6,619 nt of DNA from an uncultured Duganella sp. (GCA_946482635.1 CAMLSG010000255.1:1-6619), one strand, 5' to 3'. Shown: positions 1 to 6,201, counted from the first letter of the stretch. The notes: generated by a model not told the origin, from the sequence alone. Numbers and translations are program-made.

Positions 1-12
1 CCCCAGGAATTC

Positions 13-1638
13 TTAAGTATCGTCAATACACGCATGGAACATATCTAACTTCGGGTTGTAAACTGCCGTATTCACATTCAGCATGCCAAGCGTGGAATGG
101 AATACGTTATCGTGCGAGAACTGCTGGCTGCTGCGTGCTGCAAGGCAGCTGCGGTCTACGCGGAAGCGCTGGCTGAAGCTGTCTGACATCCACAGCATCA
201 TCGGCACCTTGCGCTGCTCTTCCGGCGAGAAGATGTATGGCGCGCCGTGCAGGTACATATTCTTCTCTCCCAAAGACTCGCCATGATCGGAGAAGTACAG
301 CATCGATGCCGGCACCCCGACCTCTTTCAGGACCTTGATGGTCTTATCAAGGAAATAGTCGGTGTAGAGAATGGTGTTGTCGTAGGCCGCCGTGATCTGC
401 TCGGGCGAACACTGCTCCAGTTCATTGGTCTGGCATACCGGGCCAAACTTCCTGAATTCATCCGGATAGCGCTTCCAGTAGGCCGGGCCATGGCTGCCCT
501 TCTGGTGCAGCACGATCACCAGGTCCTTCCTGGCGTTGCGGATCAGGTCCGGCAAGCCCTCCAGCAGGTGCTCGTCAAAGCACTCTTCCGAGTTGCAAAG
601 CGGGTTGCCGGCGACCGGCTTGGACATGTCTTCGAAACGCACGCGGGCACATACGCCCTTGCAGCCGGAATTGTTATCGCGCCAGATCACCTCCAGCCCG
701 GCGTGCTGCAGCACATCCAACAACCCCTCCTTGCTGCGCGCCTTGTCTTCCGAATAACCTTCGCGCGTCAGGTCGGAGAACACGCATGGGACAGAAACTG
801 CAGTAGCAGTGCCGCAGGAGCTCACGTTATTGAAATTGACCAGCTCCTTCACTTGCGCCAGGCGAGGATTGGTCTCGCGCGCATAGCCGTTCAGCGAAAA
901 ATTCATGGCCCGCGCAGTTTCGCCGACCACTATGACGGTCACGGTGCGCTGGCTGTTGCCGACGGCAGCCCACAGGCTGCCCCTCGCGGCATCGGTGCCA
1001 AGAGGCGCGATCACCGTCGCAGTCGCAAATTTACGTTTGAAGTAGCTGTTCGTGGCCTGGAACACATTGGTTGGCGTGAGCATGAAGCGCAACTCCCGGT
1101 GCTCGCGGATCGCCGGCGCCAGGGTCTTGAACAGTACCAGCAACAGGCCGGCGGACAGCAGCAGGGAGCCCGCGACCAGCCCAGTGTTCACCAGCACTTC
1201 GCGGCGCAGGGGGCCGTAGCGAACTGGCAAGCGCCAGATCAGCCAGGATGGAATGACGCCCAACAGCAGCACCGACTGCACCAGCTTCCAGCTGAACAGT
1301 TCTCCCGCCTCGCGCACGTCCGTCTCCACCACGTTCTGCACCATGGAGGCATCGACCACGATGCCGTACTGGGACATGAAGTAGGCTGTCAGCGACGACA
1401 GCAGCAACAGCACTATCACGACTGGCTTGAACAGCCGCCGGTAGTTCACCAGCGCCAGCACCCCGCTGAAAATCAGCACCAACAGCAGGGCGACGCCAAG
1501 ATAGACCAGCAGGTTGGCCAGCCGGAAGCCGCCGGTAGCCGAGACAAAACCCTTCCAGAAACTGATGTTATAGATCAGGACCAGGAAGGACGCAGCGGCA
1601 AGCGGGAGACAGGCGGAATGGATGCGAGGCAATTTCAT
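13..1638 (-). CDS. eptA: EptA-type lipid A phosphoethanolamine transferase
   Basis: Inner-membrane enzyme that moves phosphoethanolamine from phosphatidylethanolamine to lipid A phosphates on the periplasmic side, lowering surface charge and polymyxin binding (family knowledge). The 541 residues have the normal family length. About five hydrophobic helices (roughly 11-29, 41-64, 71-90, 118-136, 150-171) precede a periplasmic sulfatase-fold domain. By comparison with MCR-1/EptA, the zinc and catalytic residues are all present: E240 in VVGETARA, nucleophile T279 in CGTATAVSVPC, H383 in GSHGPAY, D451/H452 in SDHGES and H464 in YLHG. Cysteines C275/C285, C326/C330, C348/C353 and C402/C410 are placed like the family disulfides. 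It is the last gene after a response regulator and kinase, 46 nt behind the kinase. GAGG directly abuts the ATG, so the start is slightly uncertain: the TTG two codons further in would have better spacing. The EptA call is firm, but the exact lipid A acceptor is not shown. Confidence 0.95.
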   Translation of the reverse strand: MKLPRIHSACLPLAAASFLVLIYNISFWKGFVSATGGFRLANLLVYLGVALLLVLIFSGVLALVNYRRLFKPVVIVLLLLSSLTAYFMSQYGIVVDASMVQNVVETDVREAGELFSWKLVQSVLLLGVIPSWLIWRLPVRYGPLRREVLVNTGLVAGSLLLSAGLLLVLFKTLAPAIREHRELRFMLTPTNVFQATNSYFKRKFATATVIAPLGTDAARGSLWAAVGNSQRTVTVIVVGETARAMNFSLNGYARETNPRLAQVKELVNFNNVSSCGTATAVSVPCVFSDLTREGYSEDKARSKEGLLDVLQHAGLEVIWRDNNSGCKGVCARVRFEDMSKPVAGNPLCNSEECFDEHLLEGLPDLIRNARKDLVIVLHQKGSHGPAYWKRYPDEFRKFGPVCQTNELEQCSPEQITAAYDNTILYTDYFLDKTIKVLKEVGVPASMLYFSDHGESLGEKNMYLHGAPYIFSPEEQRKVPMMLWMSDSFSQRFRVDRSCLAARSSQQFSHDNVFHSTLGMLNVNTAVYNPKLDMFHACIDDT

Positions 1639-1661
1639 CCTCGCACGATAGCTTGCGCTAG

Positions 1662-1700
1662 GTAAAGGCCATGTAAAGGCCGCGTTAAGATTGCGTTAAA
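1662..1700 (-). promoter_or_regulatory. Four 11-bp-phased PmrA-like half-sites upstream of eptA
   Basis: Read on the minus strand, four hexamers follow one another with exactly 5 bp between them: TTTAAC (1700-1695), CTTAAC (1689-1684), CTTTAC (1678-1673) and CTTTAC (1667-1662). The known PmrA box is two YTTAAK hexamers separated by 5 bp, so spacing and core match, although the sixth base here is C. The array spans the 46-nt kinase-eptA gap and the last kinase codons. A weak -10 (TATCGT, 1650-1645) follows with no good -35, as expected for an activated promoter. Its predicted start falls on the eptA ATG. Binding by the adjacent response regulator is inferred. Confidence 0.6.
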
Positions 1701-2929
1701 TCGACTGGAAAGCTGATGTCGAAACGTGTGCCGCCGCCTTCGCGTTGCCGAACATGCAACTCAGCGCCAATATGGGCGCAAATCCGCTGCACCAGTCCAA
1801 GGCCAAGCCCGGTGCCCGACGAAGCGCCATCGTTATCCGGCACCGGCTCGCCAAGCAGGCGTGCCATGGCTGCCGGCGGCAAACCGGGGCCGGTGTCTTC
1901 CACCAAGATCGAGCGCTGCTCCAGGCGCAGCACGACCTCACCCTGCTCGGTGTAGGCACAGGCATTGCGCAGAAGGTTGCTGATGGCGGCCTGCAGCAGT
2001 TCGCGCGAGCCGTGTACCGTGAAATCCGCGCCGTCCAGGTAGCGAAGGACCACCGGTTTGCCGGCCACCAGCGGCTGGCAGCGAGCTGCCTCGAATTGCG
2101 CCAGTTCGGCAACCGACTGCGGCGGCGCTTCCAGCCCTTGCGGCGAGCGTGCCAGCCGCAGCAGCACGCTGGCGACGTCGCTGGCTTCGCGCGCGGCGCG
2201 GTAAATTCGCTCGGCCGGCGCTTGCAGCCCGGGCTCGCCTTCCGTGCGCGAAATCAGCACTTCCGCCGCGCCGCTGATCACGGTTAGCGGAGTACGCAAT
2301 TCGTGGCTGACGTCCCCGGTGAAGAAGCGTTCGCGGTCGAGGAATTGCTTAAGCTCGCCGGTGCGGCCGGCAAAGGCCCGCGCCAGCACGCCCAGTTCAT
2401 CATCGCGCTCGAGGCAGGGCAAGTCATCCCGGCGCTCTTCGACTGCGCGCGACAGCACAGTTATCGGCGTAACAATGCGGTTGGCAAGGAAGCGCGCCAG
2501 CACCAGGGAACAGGCGACAAAAGCAAGGAAGCCCGCAGCGAACATCGAATACACGACGATCTCGATCTTTTCATATTCGCTATCGTGATCCACCACCACG
2601 AACTCGCCATGCCCGTCATTTCCGGCAAGGACGTGCAAGTCGGTTCCGTCGACCGTGAGTTCACGGACGCCATGCGGCAGCCCGCGCAGCGACCGCGGGA
2701 TGTCGGCGCCGTGATGAAATGACAAGCCGGCCGGCATCTGGACCGGCATGCCGCCGGTATGGCGCGGCGCGGCCCACAGCGCCACTTCCTCGAGGCGCTC
2801 GTCGACCAGCTTTTCTTCGATGCCTTCCACCGCCAGCGCGGCAATCACCGCAAACACCGCGGATACGGCGATCGCAAAAGTCATGTAGGCGCCGATGATG
2901 CGCCGGCGCAGAGAATCAGTTTTCTTCAT
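1685..2929 (-). CDS. Sensor histidine kinase with HAMP domain, partner of the upstream regulator
   Basis: Membrane-bound sensor kinase of 414 residues. It has an N-terminal helix (about 11-33), a periplasmic segment of about 85 residues (35-118), a second helix (about 120-143) and a HAMP linker (about 141-195). The HisKA domain carries phosphoacceptor H199 in GDVSHELRTPL. The HATPase domain has an N box (NLLRNA, N308/N312), a G1 box (VEDTGPGL, D335) and a glycine-rich G2 box (GTGLGLGLV). All residues for autophosphorylation are present. The periplasmic part contains HGVRELTVDG and an acidic stretch (VVVDHDSEYEK), and I do not recognise it as a named sensor domain. The ATG overlaps the regulator's 3' end by 14 nt with no Shine-Dalgarno, which points to translational coupling. 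Its 3' end carries part of the repeat array in front of eptA. Because eptA follows, a PmrB-like role in cationic peptide or metal sensing is likely. CprS- or ColS-like kinases are the main alternatives, so no symbol is given. Confidence 0.93.
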   Translation of the reverse strand: MKKTDSLRRRIIGAYMTFAIAVSAVFAVIAALAVEGIEEKLVDERLEEVALWAAPRHTGGMPVQMPAGLSFHHGADIPRSLRGLPHGVRELTVDGTDLHVLAGNDGHGEFVVVDHDSEYEKIEIVVYSMFAAGFLAFVACSLVLARFLANRIVTPITVLSRAVEERRDDLPCLERDDELGVLARAFAGRTGELKQFLDRERFFTGDVSHELRTPLTVISGAAEVLISRTEGEPGLQAPAERIYRAAREASDVASVLLRLARSPQGLEAPPQSVAELAQFEAARCQPLVAGKPVVLRYLDGADFTVHGSRELLQAAISNLLRNACAYTEQGEVVLRLEQRSILVEDTGPGLPPAAMARLLGEPVPDNDGASSGTGLGLGLVQRICAHIGAELHVRQREGGGTRFDISFPVDLTQS

Positions 2930-3605
2930 CGGAGTTCACCAGCTTGTAGCCGATGCCCGGGATAGTGCGCAGCATGGCAAATGGATAAGGTTTGTCCAGT
3001 GCCTGGCGCAGCGCGTGGATGTGGGTGCGCAGCGCATCGCTGTCCGGGCGTTCGTCGCCCCATACGTCATGTTCCAGCGCATCGCGCGTCACGATGCGCG
3101 GCGCTTCCTTCATCAGGCTTTTCAGGATGGTATAGCCGGTGCGGGTCAGCACCAGTGGGCGGCCGGCACGGCGTACTTCGTAATTGACCGTATCGAACGT
3201 CAGGTCGCCGAACTGCAGTACCGGCGTTGCGGCCTGCACGCCGCGCGCACGCCGCACCAGGGCACGCAAGCGAATTTCCAGCTCCACCAGGGAAAATGGC
3301 TTGACCAGGTAGTCGTCGGCCCCGCTCTCGAAGCCGGCAACCTTGTCTTCCAGCGTGTCGCGCGCGGTCAGCATCAGTACCGGGGTGGCCTTGCCCAGCT
3401 CCCCGCGCAGCTTGCGGCACAGCTCCATGCCGTTCAGGCCGGGCAGCATCACGTCGAGCACCACGGCGTCATATTCATGCTCGGTGGCCAGCGCCAGCCC
3501 ACCGTAACCATTGGCTGCCGTATCCAGTACGTACCCTTTAGGCTCAAGGAAGCCGTACAGGTTGGCGACAATATCCTTATTGTCTTCAATGATAAGTATC
3601 CGCAT
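2916..3605 (-). CDS. OmpR/PhoB-family response regulator
   Basis: Two-domain transcription factor of 229 residues. The receiver domain (about 1-118) has the acidic pocket E7/D8, phosphoacceptor D51 in VVLDVMLPG, switch T80 in MLTAR and K102 in VKPF. The winged-helix DNA-binding domain (about 128-225) ends in the typical IPGIGYKLV hairpin, with recognition-helix sequence DALRTHIHALRQAL. It is the first gene of a regulator-kinase-eptA operon and should be phosphorylated by the overlapping kinase gene's product. The start is forced: reading upstream in frame there is no ATG, GTG or TTG before a stop at 3632-3630. No Shine-Dalgarno is present, and a perfect TATAAT lies exactly 6 nt before the ATG on this strand, suggesting a leaderless mRNA. 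PmrA-like by context (eptA and PmrA-like boxes); the sequence also resembles CprR/ColR-type regulators, so no symbol is assigned. Confidence 0.95.
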   Translation of the reverse strand: MRILIIEDNKDIVANLYGFLEPKGYVLDTAANGYGGLALATEHEYDAVVLDVMLPGLNGMELCRKLRGELGKATPVLMLTARDTLEDKVAGFESGADDYLVKPFSLVELEIRLRALVRRARGVQAATPVLQFGDLTFDTVNYEVRRAGRPLVLTRTGYTILKSLMKEAPRIVTRDALEHDVWGDERPDSDALRTHIHALRQALDKPYPFAMLRTIPGIGYKLVNSDEEN

Positions 3606-3611
3606 ACGGGC

Positions 3612-3619
3612 ATTATAAT
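3612..3619. promoter_or_regulatory. Palindromic ATTATAAT: shared -10 of two divergent promoters
   Basis: The 20 bp between the regulator ATG (A at 3605) and the cobT ATG (A at 3626) contain the perfect palindrome ATTATAAT, centred exactly midway. It reads TATAAT on the plus strand (3614-3619) and TATAAT on the minus strand (3617-3612). In each direction 6 nt separate the -10 from the ATG, so with normal sigma70 geometry the A of each start codon is +1. No clear -35 hexamer is seen at 16-18 bp on either side. A -10 function is inferred from sequence and geometry. Confidence 0.7.
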
Positions 3620-3625
3620 TCCGCG

Positions 3626-4660
3626 ATGACTATCCCACACATCACCCCACTCAAAGACGAAGCCCTCGCGGCCCAACTGGATCGCGCCATCAACAACAAG
3701 ACCAAGCCGCTGGGCAGCCTGGGGGCGCTGGAGGGATTGGCGCACAAGGCCGGCATGATCCAGCAAACCACCAGCCCGCAGGTGCGCGAGCCTGCCATCC
3801 TGGTGTTCGCGGGCGACCATGGCGTGGTGGCGGAGGGCATTTCGGCCTTCCCGCAGGACGTGACCTGGCAGATGGTGGAAAACTTCCTGGCCGGCGGCGC
3901 CGCCATCAATGTGTTCGCGCGCCAGAACGGCTGCTCGCTGAAGGTGGTGGATGCGGGCGTCAAGCATGATTTCGGGCCGCGCGAAGGGCTGGTCAACCGC
4001 AAGATCGCCCCCGGCACGGCCAATTTTGCACAGCAGCCGGCCATGTCGGTGCAGCAGTGCATGGAAGCCATCGAGTGCGGCATGGACCTGGTGGCCGAGC
4101 TGCCGGGCAATGTGCTGGGCTTCGGCGAGATGGGCATCGGCAATACCACTGCCGCTGCGGCCCTGATGCACCGCCTGACCGGCATCCCGGTAGCGGACTG
4201 CGTGGGCGCCGGCACCGGCCTGGCTCCGGAAGGCGTGCTGCACAAGCAGCGCGTGATCGAGGCGGCCATGGCGCTGCATTCCGATGCCCAGGGAGGGCTG
4301 CAGGCGCTGGCCACTTTCGGCGGCCTGGAGATCGCCATGATGGTTGGCGCCATGCTGAAGGCTGCCGAACGCCGCATGGTGTTGCTGATCGACGGCTTTA
4401 TCGTCACCAGCGCCCTGCTGGTGGCGTCCCGCGTACAGCCGGCGGTGCTAGATTACTGCGTGTTCTCGCACTGTTCCGATGAAAATGGCCACAAGCGCAT
4501 GCTGGACTTCCTCGGCGGCCGTCCCCTGCTGAACCTGGGCCTGCGCCTGGGCGAAGGCACCGGTGCCGCCTTGGCCGTGCCACTGCTGCAGGCTGCCGTC
4601 AACTTCCTGAACCAGATGGCGACTTTCGAGTCGGCCCAGGTCAGCGAGAAGTCCGAGTAA
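3626..4660 (+). CDS. cobT: Nicotinate-nucleotide--dimethylbenzimidazole phosphoribosyltransferase
   Basis: Cytoplasmic enzyme that transfers phosphoribose from nicotinate mononucleotide to 5,6-dimethylbenzimidazole, giving alpha-ribazole phosphate for the lower loop of cobalamin. The 344 residues are close to the usual family length of about 350. Family motifs run in order: KTKPLGSLG (25-33), FAGDHGVVAEG (61-71), GEMGIGNTT (167-175), the glycine-rich VGAGTGL (193-199) and C-terminal LGEGTGAALA (308-317). E310 in the last motif corresponds to the catalytic glutamate (Glu317 in Salmonella CobT), and E168 to the second active-site acid. The start is forced: in frame upstream there is no start codon back to a stop at 3593. 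There is no Shine-Dalgarno, and TATAAT ends 6 nt before the ATG, so translation from a leaderless mRNA is suggested. cobS starts 6 nt after its stop. Confidence 0.97.
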   Translation: MTIPHITPLKDEALAAQLDRAINNKTKPLGSLGALEGLAHKAGMIQQTTSPQVREPAILVFAGDHGVVAEGISAFPQDVTWQMVENFLAGGAAINVFARQNGCSLKVVDAGVKHDFGPREGLVNRKIAPGTANFAQQPAMSVQQCMEAIECGMDLVAELPGNVLGFGEMGIGNTTAAAALMHRLTGIPVADCVGAGTGLAPEGVLHKQRVIEAAMALHSDAQGGLQALATFGGLEIAMMVGAMLKAAERRMVLLIDGFIVTSALLVASRVQPAVLDYCVFSHCSDENGHKRMLDFLGGRPLLNLGLRLGEGTGAALAVPLLQAAVNFLNQMATFESAQVSEKSE

Positions 4661-4666
4661 GCGCCC

Positions 4667-5434
4667 ATGCAGCAGTTGCGCCTGTTCTTCATCGCACTGC
4701 AGTTCTTTACGCGCCTGCCTATCCCGCGCTGGGTAGGCTTCGAGCCGGCCTGGCTGCACCATGCCGCGCGCTATTTCCCTGCCGTGGGACTGGTGGTCGC
4801 TGCGATTGCGGGCGGCGTTTATGCGGCGGCGGCGCTGTTCCTGCCCCCGGCTGTAGCGGTCTTGCTGTCCACTGCCGCCGGCATCTATGCCACCGGCGCC
4901 TTCCACGAAGACGGTTTTGCCGATAGCTGCGACGGCCTAGGCGGCGGCCACACGCGCGAGCGCGTGCTTGAGATCATGAAGGATTCGCGCATCGGCGCCT
5001 ATGGCGCTATCGGCATCGGCCTGATGCTGGCCACCAAGGTGGCAACGCTGGCCGGCATGCCGAAGATGGCAGTGCTGGGCGCGCTGCTGGCGGCGCATCC
5101 ACTGTCCCGCCTCATGGCTTGTTCGCTGATCTGGCGCATGGAATACGCCCGTGCCGAAGGCAAGGCCAAGCCGCTGGCGCAGGAAATGCGCGGCGGCGAA
5201 TTCGCCATAGCCGCGTTGACTGCCGCCCTGCCCACCGCTGCGGTGTGCTACGCCGGCTGGCTGGCACCCACCGCGCTGGCCGCAGGCCTCGGCGGCATGC
5301 TGCTGGCCACGCTCTGGCTGGCGCGTAAATTCCAGCAGCGCCTGGGCGGCTATACCGGCGATTGCCTCGGCGCCGTCCAGCAGTTGACGGAAGCTGTGTT
5401 CTACCTCGGCGTGCTGGCCTGCGTGTGGAACTGA
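4667..5434 (+). CDS. cobS: Adenosylcobinamide-GDP ribazoletransferase (cobalamin synthase)
   Basis: Integral inner-membrane enzyme that joins adenosylcobinamide-GDP with alpha-ribazole (or its phosphate) to give adenosylcobalamin (or its phosphate). The 255 residues are normal for CobS/CobV. Diagnostic sequences are FFTRLPIP near the N terminus (13-20), the metal-binding acidic motif FHEDGFADSCDGLGGG (79-94, with E81, D82, D86 and D89), DSRIGAYG (106-113) and C-terminal GYTGDCLGA (228-236). Several alanine/leucine-rich hydrophobic stretches fit membrane helices (about 36-58, 62-78, 113-130, 134-155, 179-200, 203-219 and 240-253). It lies 6 nt after cobT, and its last 10 nt overlap the proposed start of the phosphatase gene, so the three genes are probably one transcript. 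No strong Shine-Dalgarno is visible, so coupling to cobT is likely. Confidence 0.96.
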   Translation: MQQLRLFFIALQFFTRLPIPRWVGFEPAWLHHAARYFPAVGLVVAAIAGGVYAAAALFLPPAVAVLLSTAAGIYATGAFHEDGFADSCDGLGGGHTRERVLEIMKDSRIGAYGAIGIGLMLATKVATLAGMPKMAVLGALLAAHPLSRLMACSLIWRMEYARAEGKAKPLAQEMRGGEFAIAALTAALPTAAVCYAGWLAPTALAAGLGGMLLATLWLARKFQQRLGGYTGDCLGAVQQLTEAVFYLGVLACVWN

Positions 5435-5964
5435 TCCTCATTCGCCATCCGCAGCCTGACGTCGCACCGGGCGTGTGCTATGGCAGCAGCGACATCCCGG
5501 CCGCCGCGGCAGCCTTGTCAGAAGGCCATGCCCTGCTGGCAGCAGAACTGGCGCCTGCCCTGGCCGCCGGCTTCCGGCTTTACTCAAGCCCCCTCCGGCG
5601 CTGCACTGCGCTTGCTTCCCTGCTGGGCGAGTTCACGCCCGATGCACGGCTGGCGGAGATGAACTTCGGCGCGTGGGAGCTTCGTCCTTGGTCCGGCATT
5701 GCGCATGAAGAAGTGGACGCCTGGGCCGCCGACCTGCTTGATTTCCGCCCCGGCGGCGGCGAAACCGTGCGCGAAGTGGCCGGCCGCGTGCAATCCTTCC
5801 TCGACGAGTTGCGGCATGATGCCGTCGTCGTCTGCCACGCCGGCACCATGCGCCTGATGGCTGCCATCGCCGCCGCCGAGCCCCTGCAAAAGGCGGCCGC
5901 CAAGGCAAACCACATCAAGTATTGCGGGATCCTTCGCTTGTCCTGGCCCGCCAAGTCCGTATAA
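5425..5964 (+). CDS. cobC: Alpha-ribazole phosphatase-like histidine phosphatase (CobC)
   Basis: Phosphoglycerate-mutase-like histidine phosphatase of 179 residues. CobC removes the phosphate from alpha-ribazole phosphate or from adenosylcobalamin phosphate, the last nucleotide-loop step. Motifs are LIRHPQP with nucleophile H8, YSSPLRRC with R59, proton-donor E78 in AEMNFGAWE, and H138 in VVCHAG. The usual RHG triad reads RHP here. I chose the GTG at 5425 because the frame then begins directly with the conserved beta-strand ELILIRH. It overlaps the cobS stop by 10 nt. An ATG at 5362 in the same frame would add 21 arginine-rich residues read from within cobS and is unlikely. The gene is slightly shorter than Salmonella CobC (about 200 residues). 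Its TAA stop lies inside the TATAAT box of the next promoter. The assignment as CobC rests strongly on gene context, because the family also includes general phosphatases. Confidence 0.87.
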   Translation: MELILIRHPQPDVAPGVCYGSSDIPAAAAALSEGHALLAAELAPALAAGFRLYSSPLRRCTALASLLGEFTPDARLAEMNFGAWELRPWSGIAHEEVDAWAADLLDFRPGGGETVREVAGRVQSFLDELRHDAVVVCHAGTMRLMAAIAAAEPLQKAAAKANHIKYCGILRLSWPAKSV

Positions 5965-5965
5965 T
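5938..5965 (+). promoter_or_regulatory. Sigma70-like promoter for the riboswitch-btuB transcript
   Basis: A perfect -10 TATAAT (5960-5965) lies 16 bp after TTGTCC (5938-5943), which matches the -35 consensus TTGACA at four of six positions. The predicted start is near 5972, which coincides with the first base-paired strand of the cobalamin riboswitch. The promoter sits within the last codons of cobC, whose TAA stop (5962-5964) is part of the -10. This suggests that btuB is transcribed separately from cobTSC. Confidence 0.7.
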
Positions 5966-5970
5966 GGCGG

Positions 5971-6170
5971 GGTTTTGGTGCCCGCAATCGAATTCTCGAC
6001 TGCAGTTAAACGGGAAACACGGCGCTGTCCCTGACAGCCAACGTGTGCTGCCCCCGCAACGGTAAACAAGTGCCGCCTTCAATGTGCGGCAGCGACCTCC
6101 CAGCCACTGTGCGAAAGCATGGGAAGGCCAGGCCGCCAGACTTGCCAGCCCGGATACCGGCCAGACCAGG
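5971..6170 (+). promoter_or_regulatory. Cobalamin (B12) riboswitch upstream of btuB
   Basis: All conserved blocks of the adenosylcobalamin aptamer are present in order: GTTAAACGGGAA (6005-6015), GCTGCCCCCGCAACGGTAA (6047-6065), a variable hairpin TGCCGC/GCGGCA (6071-6076 with 6086-6091), CCACTGTGC-GAAA-GCATGGGAAGG (6104-6127, a stem closed by a GNRA loop) and the B12 box GCCAGCCCGGATACCGGCC (6144-6162). A closing helix can form between TTTGGT (5974-5979) and ACCAGG (6165-6170), and the predicted transcript start falls just before it. In the known family, ligand binding lowers expression of B12 uptake or synthesis genes. The next gene is a btuB homologue, which fits. Outer limits are approximate. 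Confidence 0.93.
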
Positions 6171-6201
6171 TGGGAACGCGCCCTGCGCACGTTCCTGTTC
6201 A

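Noticed and set aside
247..1665. A 472-codon open frame on the plus strand opposite eptA
   Set aside because: It is rich in Gln, His, Arg and Ala with no recognisable domain, and lies entirely antisense to an intact EptA with full motifs. This is a typical high-GC antisense shadow.
1696..2287. Overlapping frames on both strands within the kinase ATPase region
   Set aside because: The kinase frame holds all H, N, G1 and G2 motifs. The others have Arg/Ser/Cys-rich composition and no start signals.
3577..3597. Inverted repeat CTTAT...ATAAG as a PmrA-like box at the divergent promoter
   Set aside because: The arms are inverted, not direct, and the spacing does not fit the hexamer-N5-hexamer pattern found before eptA.
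2895..3629. A 244-codon plus-strand frame opposite the response regulator
   Set aside because: Antisense to a clear OmpR-family gene, composition unlike a protein, and it crosses the divergent promoter.
3449..4407. Two long minus-strand frames (3449-4279 and 3613-4407) opposite cobT
   Set aside because: Both are antisense to cobT and show no motifs. The GC-rich third codon positions of cobT explain them.
5362..5424. Upstream ATG extension of the CobC-like protein
   Set aside because: The added residues are simply the cobS 3' end read in another frame. The family fold begins at the GTG at 5425.
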